Part shown: positions 46,289 to 54,425 of the stretch, piece after piece
How the letters are laid out: every line of letters begins with the position of its first letter
Position numbering within the stretch: position 1 is the first letter of the stretch
Assembly: GCF_019024285.1 (NCBI RefSeq)
Contig: NZ_WMKZ01000019.1
Coordinates: 20,964-84,963 of the forward strand
DNA: 64,000 bases
Direction of reading: 5' to 3'
Origin: Alkalihalobacterium elongatum
Lineage (GTDB): Bacteria > Bacillota > Bacilli > Bacillales > Bacillaceae_F
Program-made: the position numbers and the translations under genes
Notes under the pieces: model-generated
Database searches by the model: none
The model's input: only the letters and a program-made list of their open reading frames with translations
Told to the model about the DNA's origin: nothing

Positions 46289-47575
46289 TTACTTAATAAT
46301 ATCTACTTCACAGCTTTGAACTGAACCGATAGCCGCCTGTCGTTCGTTCCACGTCATTGGTGGATGCTCACTTTTTACTTCAACCATATCGATAGCTCCG
46401 TCTACTGGACAAACAATTGAGCATAAGTTACAACCAACACAATCTTCCTCACGAACTTGTAAATAGTCGTTGCCATTTCCATCCTTAAGCATATCGATAC
46501 ACTGGTGGGATGTATCCTCACAGGCAATATGACACTTATTGCAATTAATACAAACATCATTATTGATCTTTGCAACAACTTTATAATTTAAATCCAAGTT
46601 CCCCCAATCCGAATAACGTTCAACGGACTTACCAATAATTCCATCTAGCGAAGAAATCCCCTTTTCATCTAAATAATTTGATAGACCTTCAATCATATCT
46701 TCGACGATACGGAACCCATGGTGCATCGCAGCTGTACAAATTTGCACCCCTGTTGCTCCCATTAATAGAAATTCGACTGTATCCTTCCAGTTGGAGATGC
46801 CGCCAATTCCCGAAATTGGAACGTTAATACGAGGGTTGCGTGCACACTCTGCCACCATATTAAGTGCAATTGGTTTAACAGCAGGTCCGCAATATCCACC
46901 ATGAGCACCTTTTCCTGCTACATGCGGAATTGTATTCCATGTATCAATATCTACTCCTGCTAGACTGTTGATCGTATTAATCATACTAATGGCATCGGCC
47001 CCGCCTTGAACGGCTGATTCAGCAGTAACAGTAATGTCTGTAATATTTGGAGTCAGCTTTACGATTACAGGTGTTTGAGCTACTTCTTTCACCCAGTAGG
47101 TCTGCTTCTCAACGAGTTCAGGCACTTGACCAGAAGCCGCTCCCATTCCACGCTCAGCCATTCCATGCGGACAGCCAAAATTAAGCTCAAGGCCATCGAC
47201 ACCAACATCCTCAACTCGTTTCACAATCTCATGCCATTTTTCTTGCTTTGGTTCAACCATTAACGATGCAATAATTGCGTGATTAGGGAAACGTTTTTTC
47301 GTTTCATAGATTTCTTTTAAATTAACTTCAAGTGGGCGGTCTGTAATTAGCTCGATATTATTAAATCCAGCAACCTTTTGACCATTAAAACTGACAGCAG
47401 CAAAGCGTGAGGAAACGTTTAAAATAGGATCACCTAACGTCTTCCAAACTGCTCCTCCCCATCCTGCTTCAAATGCTCGTTGAACTTGATAGCCTGAATT
47501 TGTTGGAGGAGCCGAAGCAAGCCAGAATGGGTTCGGCGACTTTATTCCTGCAAGATCTATTCGTAAATCAGCCAT
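46289..47575 (-). CDS. preA: NAD-dependent dihydropyrimidine dehydrogenase, PreA subunit
   Basis: 428 residues. Dihydroorotate-dehydrogenase-like TIM barrel (SPNPFWLASAPPTNSGYQV, NFGCPHGMAERGMGA, FMN site GIGGISNWKD, MGATGVQICTAAM), then two 4Fe-4S motifs near the C-terminus (CINCNKCHIACED and CVGCNLCSIVCPVDG). With PreT it reduces uracil or thymine. 28 bp after preT. Confidence 0.95.
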   Translation of the reverse strand: MADLRIDLAGIKSPNPFWLASAPPTNSGYQVQRAFEAGWGGAVWKTLGDPILNVSSRFAAVSFNGQKVAGFNNIELITDRPLEVNLKEIYETKKRFPNHAIIASLMVEPKQEKWHEIVKRVEDVGVDGLELNFGCPHGMAERGMGAASGQVPELVEKQTYWVKEVAQTPVIVKLTPNITDITVTAESAVQGGADAISMINTINSLAGVDIDTWNTIPHVAGKGAHGGYCGPAVKPIALNMVAECARNPRINVPISGIGGISNWKDTVEFLLMGATGVQICTAAMHHGFRIVEDMIEGLSNYLDEKGISSLDGIIGKSVERYSDWGNLDLNYKVVAKINNDVCINCNKCHIACEDTSHQCIDMLKDGNGNDYLQVREEDCVGCNLCSIVCPVDGAIDMVEVKSEHPPMTWNERQAAIGSVQSCEVDIIK

Positions 47576-47602
47576 AGTGAAATCAACCTCCTCGATTTTT
47601 CA

Positions 47603-48973
47603 TTACGCAGTTTCTGTTACTTGCTTAAATAATTGCTTATGAATTGCGTAAGCCGTTTCTTTCCCTTGCTGCGCAGCAGATACAACCATCGCTTCTCCTT
47701 GTCCTTTACCAAAGATTACATCTCCACATGCAAAGATTTTTTCGTTTGATGTTTGAAATGTCTCTTCATTAATCTTCACGACTCCACCGTCATGCTCTAA
47801 ACCAAACTGTTCTATTAATTGAATATAGCGTGATTGACCAATCGCTTTAATCACAGCATCTACTTGTAAAGTAAACTCAGACCCTTCTACAGGTAGAGGC
47901 CGTCTTCTCCCACCTTCATCAGGCTCACCTAACTCCATTTTGATACATTCAATCGCTGTCACCTTACCATTTTCATCCCCGACAATTCGTTTCGGAGCGG
48001 TTAACCATCGGAATTCAACACCATCTTGTTTTGCGAATTCATATTCAAAATCGTAAGCTGTCATCTCTGCTTCTGTTCTTCGGTAAAGAATTTTTACATT
48101 TTCAGCTCCAAGACGAACAGAACATGTCGCACCGTCAATTGCTGTATTTCCAGCTCCTATGACGACTGCACGTTTTCCTAACAGATGATCGGAAACTTTT
48201 TCTTTCGTCTCTTTGACAAAGTCAATCGCATCATAGACCCCATCTAAGTCTTCTCCATCAATACCAAGCTGGGGTACACTAGACATTCCAATTGCTAAAA
48301 TGACAGCATCGTAGTTTTCCGTTAGCTCAATAACAGAAACATCTTTTCCAACTCTTGTATTTGTACGAATTTCTACATCTAAGCTCTTTACTTGATCAAC
48401 TTCCCAGAATGAAATTGCTTGAGGTAAGCGGAAGGAAACGATACCGTACGTATTTAAACCACCCGCTTCTTTTTCCGCTTCGAATATCGTAACTTGATAG
48501 CCTAGTAGTGCTAATTCACGAGCTGCAGATAAGCCAGCAGGACCACCACCGACAATCGCAACCTTTTTACCGTTTTTCTGACCAGCTTTGAACAACACTT
48601 GTTCATTTTTGATGGCCCAATCGGTTGCAAACCGTTGCAGGTTTCCGATCATGATTGGTTTGGTAGAGTGATTAAGTACACAAGCACCTTCACACAATTC
48701 TTCAGTTGGACATACGCGAGCACAGCTTGCACCTATTGGGTTTGACGTCATGATCGTCTTTGCGGATCCTTTTAAATTTTCAGATGCAATTTTTTTAATA
48801 AAAGTAGGGATGTCAATTCCAGTAGGGCAAGCGGTAATACAGGGAGCATCGTAGCAATATAAACAGCGGTTCGCTTCTTCAATAGCTTCTTGATTGGATA
48901 GGCTTGGGTGGACTTCTTCAAAGTTTTTCTTCAAATCGACTAACGATATATTTGTAGAGCTCTTGGGATTCAA
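47603..48973 (-). CDS. preT: NAD-dependent dihydropyrimidine dehydrogenase, PreT subunit
   Basis: 456 residues. N-terminal Cys-rich Fe-S domain (CLYCYDAPCITACPTGIDIPTF and CARVCPTEELCEGACV), FAD loop VAIVGGGPAGLSAARELA (about 125-142) and NAD loop VVIGAGNTAIDGA, ending with FACGDVIFGKGQGEAMV. Alone it could be mistaken for glutamate synthase small subunit; the PreA partner settles it. Electron-input subunit of the reductive pathway. Confidence 0.93.
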   Translation of the reverse strand: MNPKSSTNISLVDLKKNFEEVHPSLSNQEAIEEANRCLYCYDAPCITACPTGIDIPTFIKKIASENLKGSAKTIMTSNPIGASCARVCPTEELCEGACVLNHSTKPIMIGNLQRFATDWAIKNEQVLFKAGQKNGKKVAIVGGGPAGLSAARELALLGYQVTIFEAEKEAGGLNTYGIVSFRLPQAISFWEVDQVKSLDVEIRTNTRVGKDVSVIELTENYDAVILAIGMSSVPQLGIDGEDLDGVYDAIDFVKETKEKVSDHLLGKRAVVIGAGNTAIDGATCSVRLGAENVKILYRRTEAEMTAYDFEYEFAKQDGVEFRWLTAPKRIVGDENGKVTAIECIKMELGEPDEGGRRRPLPVEGSEFTLQVDAVIKAIGQSRYIQLIEQFGLEHDGGVVKINEETFQTSNEKIFACGDVIFGKGQGEAMVVSAAQQGKETAYAIHKQLFKQVTETA

Positions 48974-49200
48974 TAGAAATGCCTCCTTTACAAATTAAAG
49001 TCGAAACTTTCGTAGGGGCTACAACTTTACATAAAGTTATGTTTTCAATAAAATTGGATGGTTTTTTTAGAAGAGTTATTTATTAAGACTATTAATGTGA
49101 GTGGTTATTGGGCTTATATAACAGCTTGAAGTTTGGTAGGGTGATTTATTTCTCTCGTTTATTTGATTCCAATATTAAGGTCCTTTCAGTATTCAAAAAG
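48974..49200 (-). promoter_or_regulatory. preT upstream region with palindromes
   Basis: AACTTTACATAAAGTT (about 49026-49041) is a near-perfect palindrome and CGAAACTTTCG (about 49002-49012) another, both close to the preT start, where a regulator such as PucR might bind. No clear promoter hexamers identified; a second promoter here is possible because a hairpin separates the upstream gene. Confidence 0.35.
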
Positions 49201-49202
49201 CA

Positions 49203-49312
49203 GACATTTTAAAGATAGAAGATGACTCAAAACAAAAACATCATCCAGCCACCGTCATCGTTCAATAAGAGTGGTGAAGCGGAGACACTTTTGATGAGTC
49301 ACCCTCATTCGT
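49203..49312 (-). terminator. Nested inverted repeat after the beta-ureidopropionase gene
   Basis: On the minus strand GTGACTCATCAAAA and, about 65 bp on, TTTTGAGTCATC pair with a two-base bulge, enclosing GGTG / CACC-type inner pairing. Similar GACTC-armed design to 3751-3860 and 25880-25950. No strong T-run, so termination may be partial. Confidence 0.45.
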
Positions 49313-49321
49313 TTTAGTTTT

Positions 49322-50212
49322 TTATGGAAGAAGTGAGGTCATTTCCTCATAAGTTTCTGGACGACGATCACGGTAGAATTGCCATGTGTCTCTGACTTCA
49401 CGGATGAGCTTTTTGTTCATCTCACCAATTATGACTTCATCTTGGTCACGACTCCCTATTGAAACGAAGCTTCCTCTAGGATCAACTAAATACGATTGAC
49501 CATAGAACTCTCCCATATTCCAAGGAGCTTCTACTCCTACACGGTTAATTGCACCAACATAATAACCGTTTGCTACTGCATGAGCAGGTTGCTCTAACTT
49601 CCAGAGGTACTCTGATAAACCAGCAACTGTTGCCGACGGATTAAAGATGATTTCAGCTCCCTTTAATCCTAGTAATCTTGCACCTTCTGGAAAATGACGA
49701 TCATAACAAATGTATACACCGACTTTAGCAAAAGCTGTATCAAAGACTGGATACCCTAGGTTTCCTGGCTTGAAGTAATATTTCTCCCAAAACCCATGAC
49801 CTTCATTTCCTACGCCTACTTGAGGAATATGTTGTTTTCGGTATTTACCTAAATAAGATCCGTCTGCATCAATAACCGCAGCAGTATTATAGTAAGTCGC
49901 AATTCCTTCACGTTCATAGATTGGTAGTACGATTACTACACCTAATTCTTTCGCTAACTCCTGAAACCGTTTGGTTGTCGGACCATTTGGAATTTCTTCA
50001 GCCGCATCATACCATTTCGAATTTTGCTCAGAGCAGAAATATGGGCCATAAAAAATCTCCTGTAAACAAATAATTTGAGCGCCTTTCTCCTTTGCCTCTC
50101 TTACTAACTTTATATGTTTTTCGATCGCCTTTTCTTTATGGACCTCCACTGCTTGGTCCCCATGTACATCGTTAGAAGCTTGAATTAGTCCAATTTTAAC
50201 GTTATCTGACAT
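49322..50212 (-). CDS. Beta-ureidopropionase / N-carbamoyl amidohydrolase (nitrilase superfamily)
   Basis: 296 residues from the ATG at 50212 (GGAGG seven bases upstream; an earlier ATG is too close). Catalytic triad: Glu in CLQEIFYGPYFC, Lys in GKYRKQHIPQV, Cys in GVYICYDRHFPEGAR. Hydrolyses N-carbamoyl-beta-alanine to beta-alanine, CO2 and ammonia. First gene of the leftward pyrimidine cluster; a perfect cre palindrome lies about 125 bp upstream. Confidence 0.92.
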   Translation of the reverse strand: MSDNVKIGLIQASNDVHGDQAVEVHKEKAIEKHIKLVREAKEKGAQIICLQEIFYGPYFCSEQNSKWYDAAEEIPNGPTTKRFQELAKELGVVIVLPIYEREGIATYYNTAAVIDADGSYLGKYRKQHIPQVGVGNEGHGFWEKYYFKPGNLGYPVFDTAFAKVGVYICYDRHFPEGARLLGLKGAEIIFNPSATVAGLSEYLWKLEQPAHAVANGYYVGAINRVGVEAPWNMGEFYGQSYLVDPRGSFVSIGSRDQDEVIIGEMNKKLIREVRDTWQFYRDRRPETYEEMTSLLP

Positions 50213-50336
50213 TTCCATTCCTCCTTGATATATCAATACATTTATAGATAAAGTGAAACTTCACCCCGTAGATATTCATTTCTACAGAGATTAGTTAAAC
50301 CAATCAACTACAGGTAGATTTACCTTACAAACGACT

Positions 50337-50350
50337 TGTAAGCGTTTACA
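50337..50350 (-). promoter_or_regulatory. Perfect cre site upstream of the pyrimidine-catabolism genes
   Basis: TGTAAGCGTTTACA, a perfectly palindromic CcpA operator. It suggests carbon-catabolite repression of uracil/thymine breakdown. Confidence 0.75.
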
Positions 50351-50430
50351 TATCTTTTTGGTTCAGTACGATTTTTTTCTACTATCCTTCTATGTACCTC
50401 CCCTCTTTTACTAGGCTCTTTTCTTAAAGA

Positions 50431-50518
50431 TTGTTGCTCTAGTTTATTGGACCGTTAACTAAGCGAAAGCTTGGTTCTTCACGCTTTAGCGTTCAAAAAA
50501 ACGGTCCAATAGCAACAA
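50431..50518 (-). repeat. Structured repeat element, copy 2
   Basis: Inverted ends TTGTTGCT and ATTGGACCGTT pair with AACGGTCCAATAGCAACAA; the centre (50467-50490) carries the same 24 bp as 35464-35487 in reverse orientation. A small AAGC-TTTC-GCTT hairpin follows the core. The end stems are unrelated in sequence to copy 1, yet equally complementary, as expected for a conserved structure. Confidence 0.6.
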
Positions 50519-50921
50519 AGGTATAAAACACTTTACATAGAAGTATTTATGACTGAATATTTAGAAGTTTAAGTTAATTTTACTTATTATTTTAGGCTAA
50601 TACACTATACAAAGTGTTAAATGGTGCTATTCAATTATTTATCATTTTGTAAAATATAGTTATTGCTTTCTAGTAAGGGAATTTATTAGCCCAACCTGTT
50701 TCATATCATTTAGCCAAGCTAGTTAATAACTCTAGTTATAACATAGTCTTTATGCAAAAATTGTTGTATTTTCGTGGGAACAGAAAATAGCTTGTTAACT
50801 AATCTCTCAATTTCCCCTCCAAAACATAACAACATTTTTGTAGGATGCATTAGCCCGGTTTATCTAAGGAGATCACTGATACTTTTCACAATTTTACTTA
50901 TGAATAAATTAACATAATAGT
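50519..50921. other. AT-rich intergenic region
   Basis: About 400 bp with no supported gene or hairpin, between the repeat element and the next promoter. Confidence 0.4.
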
Positions 50922-50970
50922 TTGACAATTTTAACAAAAGGACATACAATATAATTTGTAAGCGTTTTCA
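50922..50970 (+). promoter_or_regulatory. Sigma-A promoter with overlapping cre site
   Basis: TTGACA (50922-50927), 17 bp, TACAAT (50945-50950), then TGTAAGCGTTTTCA (50957-50970), a cre match sitting on the expected transcription start. CcpA should repress this promoter. Confidence 0.75.
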
Positions 50971-50988
50971 TGCAAGGAGGTTAGATCT

Positions 50989-51171
50989 ATGTCCTTTACT
51001 TCTACATACTCGAACGATAAAGAGCATTTAATTGATTCTTTAATTAAACATCAACATTATAAAATGCCAGATGGTCGCCAGTTTTATCAAGCAACAGAAC
51101 AAGAATTGAAGCTACTATTATGTTCACAGCAAAAAAATCAATATCATTTCTGTAATAACCACGAGAATTAA
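50989..51171 (+). CDS. Small FbpA-like protein (Fur-regulated basic protein family?)
   Basis: 60 residues with AAGGAGG before ATG. The pattern KEHLIDSLIKHQHYKMPDGRQFYQATEQELKLLL resembles FbpA-type small proteins (LI-x-LI-x-GIYK..D-x-QLYELT-x-ELE), which act with the iron-sparing sRNA FsrA in B. subtilis. No Fur box seen; instead the promoter overlaps a cre site, so control by carbon status is more likely. Confidence 0.6.
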   Translation: MSFTSTYSNDKEHLIDSLIKHQHYKMPDGRQFYQATEQELKLLLCSQQKNQYHFCNNHEN

Positions 51172-51179
51172 ATTAAACC

Positions 51180-51232
51180 ATTATAAAGAGCCTGTATGAG
51201 TTTAATCTTTCATACAGGCTTTATCATGTGCC
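51180..51232 (+). terminator. Terminator of the FbpA-like gene
   Basis: AAAGAGCCTGTATGA and TCATACAGGCTTTAT form a stem of about 12 bp with a short loop right after the gene. Confidence 0.75.
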
Positions 51233-51263
51233 GTGAATTAAGGCTAGATTAATGGCATATTCG

Positions 51264-52331
51264 TTATTTCCCTTGTGCTTGTTTTATTTGCTTACTTCTT
51301 AATTGTCCACAAGCAGCATCAATATCCGTCCCATGTTCTTGTCGAATTACACAGTTAATTCCATTCTTCTTTAATGTATCATAAAACGCTAATACAGATT
51401 CCTTCTCACTTCTTTGATATTGACTATGCTCATCAACTGGATTGTATGGAATTAAATTCACATACGTTAAACGACGTCTGTCACCAATTAAATCAGCAAG
51501 CTCTTGAGCAGTTTCACGTTGATCATTTACATCTCTTAATAAAATATACTCTAGAGTAATTCGACGATTTGTCTTTTCAATATAGTAATCAATAGCTTGC
51601 ATTAATTTTTCAATCGGGATTGCACGATTGATTTTCATAATACGTGATCTGAGTTCATTGTTTGGAGCATGTAATGAAATCGCTAAATTTACTTGCATTT
51701 TTAAATCGGCAAATTCATAAATTTTATCCGAAAGTCCACTCGTAGAAACGGTTATATGTCTTGCACCTATCGCAAGACCTTTTTGGTCCTTCATGATTTC
51801 TAAGAAGTCAATCAGGTTGTCAAAGTTATCAAACGGCTCACCGATTCCCATGACAACAATATGACTTACTCTTTCATCTTGACCTGCTTCATCTAGGTGA
51901 TGCTGTACATTCATAATTTGTTCTACGATTTCACCACTCGATAAGTCACGACTTTTCTTTAATAATCCACTCGCACAAAAACTACAGCCAATATTACATC
52001 CTACTTGTGTTGTTACACAGACAGAAAGTCCATATTTATGGCGCATTAAAACAGTTTCAATTAAGTTTCCATCCTGTAGTTTAAATAAAAATTTCACCGT
52101 GCCGTCAGCAGATTCTTGTTTTACATGTTGTTTTAATGTATGAATAACAAAGTGTTCTTCTAATAATTGCAAACATTCCTTGTTAACATTTGTCATTTCT
52201 GAAAAACTAGTTACCCGCTTTCGATATAACCAATCCCACACTTGTTGTGCCCGGAATTTTTTATGGCCATGCTCCATAAGCCAAACTGTTAACTTCTCTA
52301 ATGTTAATCCATAGATGGATGATTTACTCAT
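51264..52331 (-). CDS. rlmN: RlmN-like radical SAM 23S rRNA (A2503) methyltransferase
   Basis: 355 residues. CxxxCxxC cluster in [12 protein letters not shown] (about 112-123), N-terminal [35 protein letters not shown], and the methyl-accepting Cys in [12 protein letters not shown]. The N-terminal two thirds look like standard Bacillus RlmN; the C-terminal third ([46 protein letters not shown]) departs from it and is closer in style to Cfr-type proteins. It stands alone, away from the usual prpC-prkC context, so it may be a paralogue. Confidence 0.85.
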   Translation of the reverse strand: MSKSSIYGLTLEKLTVWLMEHGHKKFRAQQVWDWLYRKRVTSFSEMTNVNKECLQLLEEHFVIHTLKQHVKQESADGTVKFLFKLQDGNLIETVLMRHKYGLSVCVTTQVGCNIGCSFCASGLLKKSRDLSSGEIVEQIMNVQHHLDEAGQDERVSHIVVMGIGEPFDNFDNLIDFLEIMKDQKGLAIGARHITVSTSGLSDKIYEFADLKMQVNLAISLHAPNNELRSRIMKINRAIPIEKLMQAIDYYIEKTNRRITLEYILLRDVNDQRETAQELADLIGDRRRLTYVNLIPYNPVDEHSQYQRSEKESVLAFYDTLKKNGINCVIRQEHGTDIDAACGQLRSKQIKQAQGK

Positions 52332-52601
52332 TTATTACCCTCTTTTCAACACTTAAAAATTTGCTTTGTTAACAAACTTGTAGTTATGTTTATTATTGTC
52401 TCAAAATTTATATATTAAAACAAGAATGGCGATCAGTCAAATAATGCAAGTTCGTATCATTACCCATTTTTTCTGTAATAATGCAACTTAACATGAAAGA
52501 TATACAACTTAATAAGGACTGAGCCTATAATAAATAAGGCAACATAATTAAAACATAAGTTAGACCCGTATGATACGATTGTTCTATTAGGAGTTGAATA
52601 T

Positions 52602-53252
52602 ATGAAGAAGTGGGCTTTTGTTTCTGATTTTGATGGTACCATTTCACACCAAGATTTTTATTGGTTAGTAATCGAAAAGTATTATCCAGAGGGGCATGAC
52701 CTTTTTACTAAATGGAAGGCACAGGAAATACTTGATATTGACTTTTTACGTAAAGTATTTTCTTCAATCCATCAAAGTGAGGAGAACATTATTGAAGACA
52801 TTTTATCCATTTCAATTGATGAGTACGTTCCGACCTTTGTTAAAAAGGTCCAACAGCATGGTGGGGACTTTTTCGTGTTAAGTGCTGGGACAGATTATTA
52901 TATTTACCACATCTTAAAAAAGCACGGAATTAATAACGTTAAAATCTTCTCAAATGAAGGGGTTTTTCAAGAAAAGAATATTCATTTAAACATAGACGAA
53001 GCTCACCGCCATTTTTCCAAGAGATATGGTATTGATAAATCTAAAGTGATTAACGAATTAAAACAAGAGTATACGGAAGTTTATTTTATTGGTGACAGTG
53101 AACCAGATAGTCATCCAGCACCCTTTGCCGACTTAACATTTGCTAAGAATGGTCTACAGGATTTATTACGTGAAAAGAACATTCCGTTTATCCCTGTTGA
53201 GACATTTAAAGAAGTTGAAGCCTATTTAATTACCAAAGGAGTGCTCACTTAA
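52602..53252 (+). CDS. HAD-IB phosphatase, MtnX-like
   Basis: 216 residues. HAD motif I VSDFDGTISHQD (8-19), motif II SAGTDYY, motif IV IGDSEPDSHPA. MtnX-like enzymes dephosphorylate small sugar phosphates. RBS AGGAG. Its end overlaps the start of the next gene, so the pair is translationally coupled and probably acts on related three-carbon phosphates. Confidence 0.85.
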   Translation: MKKWAFVSDFDGTISHQDFYWLVIEKYYPEGHDLFTKWKAQEILDIDFLRKVFSSIHQSEENIIEDILSISIDEYVPTFVKKVQQHGGDFFVLSAGTDYYIYHILKKHGINNVKIFSNEGVFQEKNIHLNIDEAHRHFSKRYGIDKSKVINELKQEYTEVYFIGDSEPDSHPAPFADLTFAKNGLQDLLREKNIPFIPVETFKEVEAYLITKGVLT

Positions 53253-54304
53253 TGATCACTCCTGTAACAAGTGTACCCATTCCTGCGATATTAGAAATTA
53301 AAAACGGTGTCATCCATCAATTAGGAGACATTTTAGAAAAGCATCAATTTGCAACAGCTATTATTATTTTTGACCCATTTACGTATGAAAACTTCAAAGA
53401 GGACATTCTTAAGGTTAGGACTTCTATAAATATTGAAACATTAATCCTATCTTCAAATCTTGATATACAAGATTTAATTAAAAAAGCTTTTGAGTTATCA
53501 CGATACGATGTCGTCATTGCAATAGGTGGTGGATCTATCGTCGACTATGGAAAATATATTGCATTTGCTAGAAGAAGTCCGTTCATTAGTATTCCTACAT
53601 CAGCCTCGAATGATGGCTTTGCAAGCAGTAATTGTTCCATTCTCGTTGATGGTAAGAAAACGACTGTACCTGCAAGAGTTCCATACGGAATTTTGGCCGA
53701 CTTAAATATTATAAAACATGCACCAAGCCGTTTTGTTTTAGCTGGGATCGGTGACTTAATGAGTAACATTACAGCGATTTACGACTGGGAGTTTGAAGAA
53801 AGACACGGAAAAAGTTTTGTAAATGCCTTTGCATCAATGTTAAGTAAAAAAGCAGTAAATAGCTTTATTCGCACGCCAATGACAGACATTAAAAACCCCA
53901 TCCTCCTAAAAGAGTTAATTAGTTCAGCTACAATGGGAGGAATCTCGACTGCAATTAGTGGAAACAGTTCACCTATTAGTGGTTCTGAACATCTTATTTC
54001 CCATGCCTTAGATAAAATTGCAGCAAAACCCGCGATGCACGGGATTCAAGTTGGAATAGCAACATATATTATGGCTAATGTACAAAACCACCGAGCTGTG
54101 AGAATGAGAAAAGTATTTGAACGCACAGGGTTTTTTCAGTATGTAAAGACACTCAACCTACTAAAGCATGAATTCGCTACCGCCATACAAATGGCTCCTA
54201 GTATTAAACCGAATCGATATACATATTTGCATGATCCAACCTACCAAGCAAAAGCATTACAATTCCTAGAGGAAGATCCGATCATAAATGAATTGTTAAA
54301 GTGA
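53252..54304 (+). CDS. egsA: sn-Glycerol-1-phosphate dehydrogenase (AraM/EgsA-like)
   Basis: 350 residues. NAD(P)-binding GGGSIVDYGKYIAFARRSPFISIPTSASNDGFASSNCSI (about 90-129) and metal-site residues including SGSEHLISHALD and GIQVGIATY match the bacterial G1P dehydrogenases (AraM), which make the archaeal-type enantiomer of glycerol phosphate from DHAP. In B. subtilis the product is used by PcrB for heptaprenylglyceryl phosphate. Overlaps the HAD phosphatase gene. Confidence 0.87.
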   Translation: MITPVTSVPIPAILEIKNGVIHQLGDILEKHQFATAIIIFDPFTYENFKEDILKVRTSINIETLILSSNLDIQDLIKKAFELSRYDVVIAIGGGSIVDYGKYIAFARRSPFISIPTSASNDGFASSNCSILVDGKKTTVPARVPYGILADLNIIKHAPSRFVLAGIGDLMSNITAIYDWEFEERHGKSFVNAFASMLSKKAVNSFIRTPMTDIKNPILLKELISSATMGGISTAISGNSSPISGSEHLISHALDKIAAKPAMHGIQVGIATYIMANVQNHRAVRMRKVFERTGFFQYVKTLNLLKHEFATAIQMAPSIKPNRYTYLHDPTYQAKALQFLEEDPIINELLK

Positions 54305-54374
54305 AAATGAACTTACTCATAGACCAAGGTTCCGTAAAAGAAACGAACAACAATAGGCTTTACAAAACATTCCA

Positions 54375-54423
54375 AAAAAAGCTGACTCAAAACCCTTCAA
54401 AAGAAGAGTTTAAGTCAGCTTTC
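54375..54423. terminator. Bidirectional terminator
   Basis: AAAGCTGACT / AGTCAGCTTT with extended imperfect stem. On the minus strand it ends in a run of T residues and follows the P-type ATPase; on the plus strand it follows the G1P dehydrogenase. Confidence 0.8.
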
Positions 54424-54425
54424 AA

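Noticed and set aside
47603..48973. Glutamate synthase small subunit
   Set aside because: The fold is the same, but no large subunit is present and it pairs with PreA in a pyrimidine cluster.
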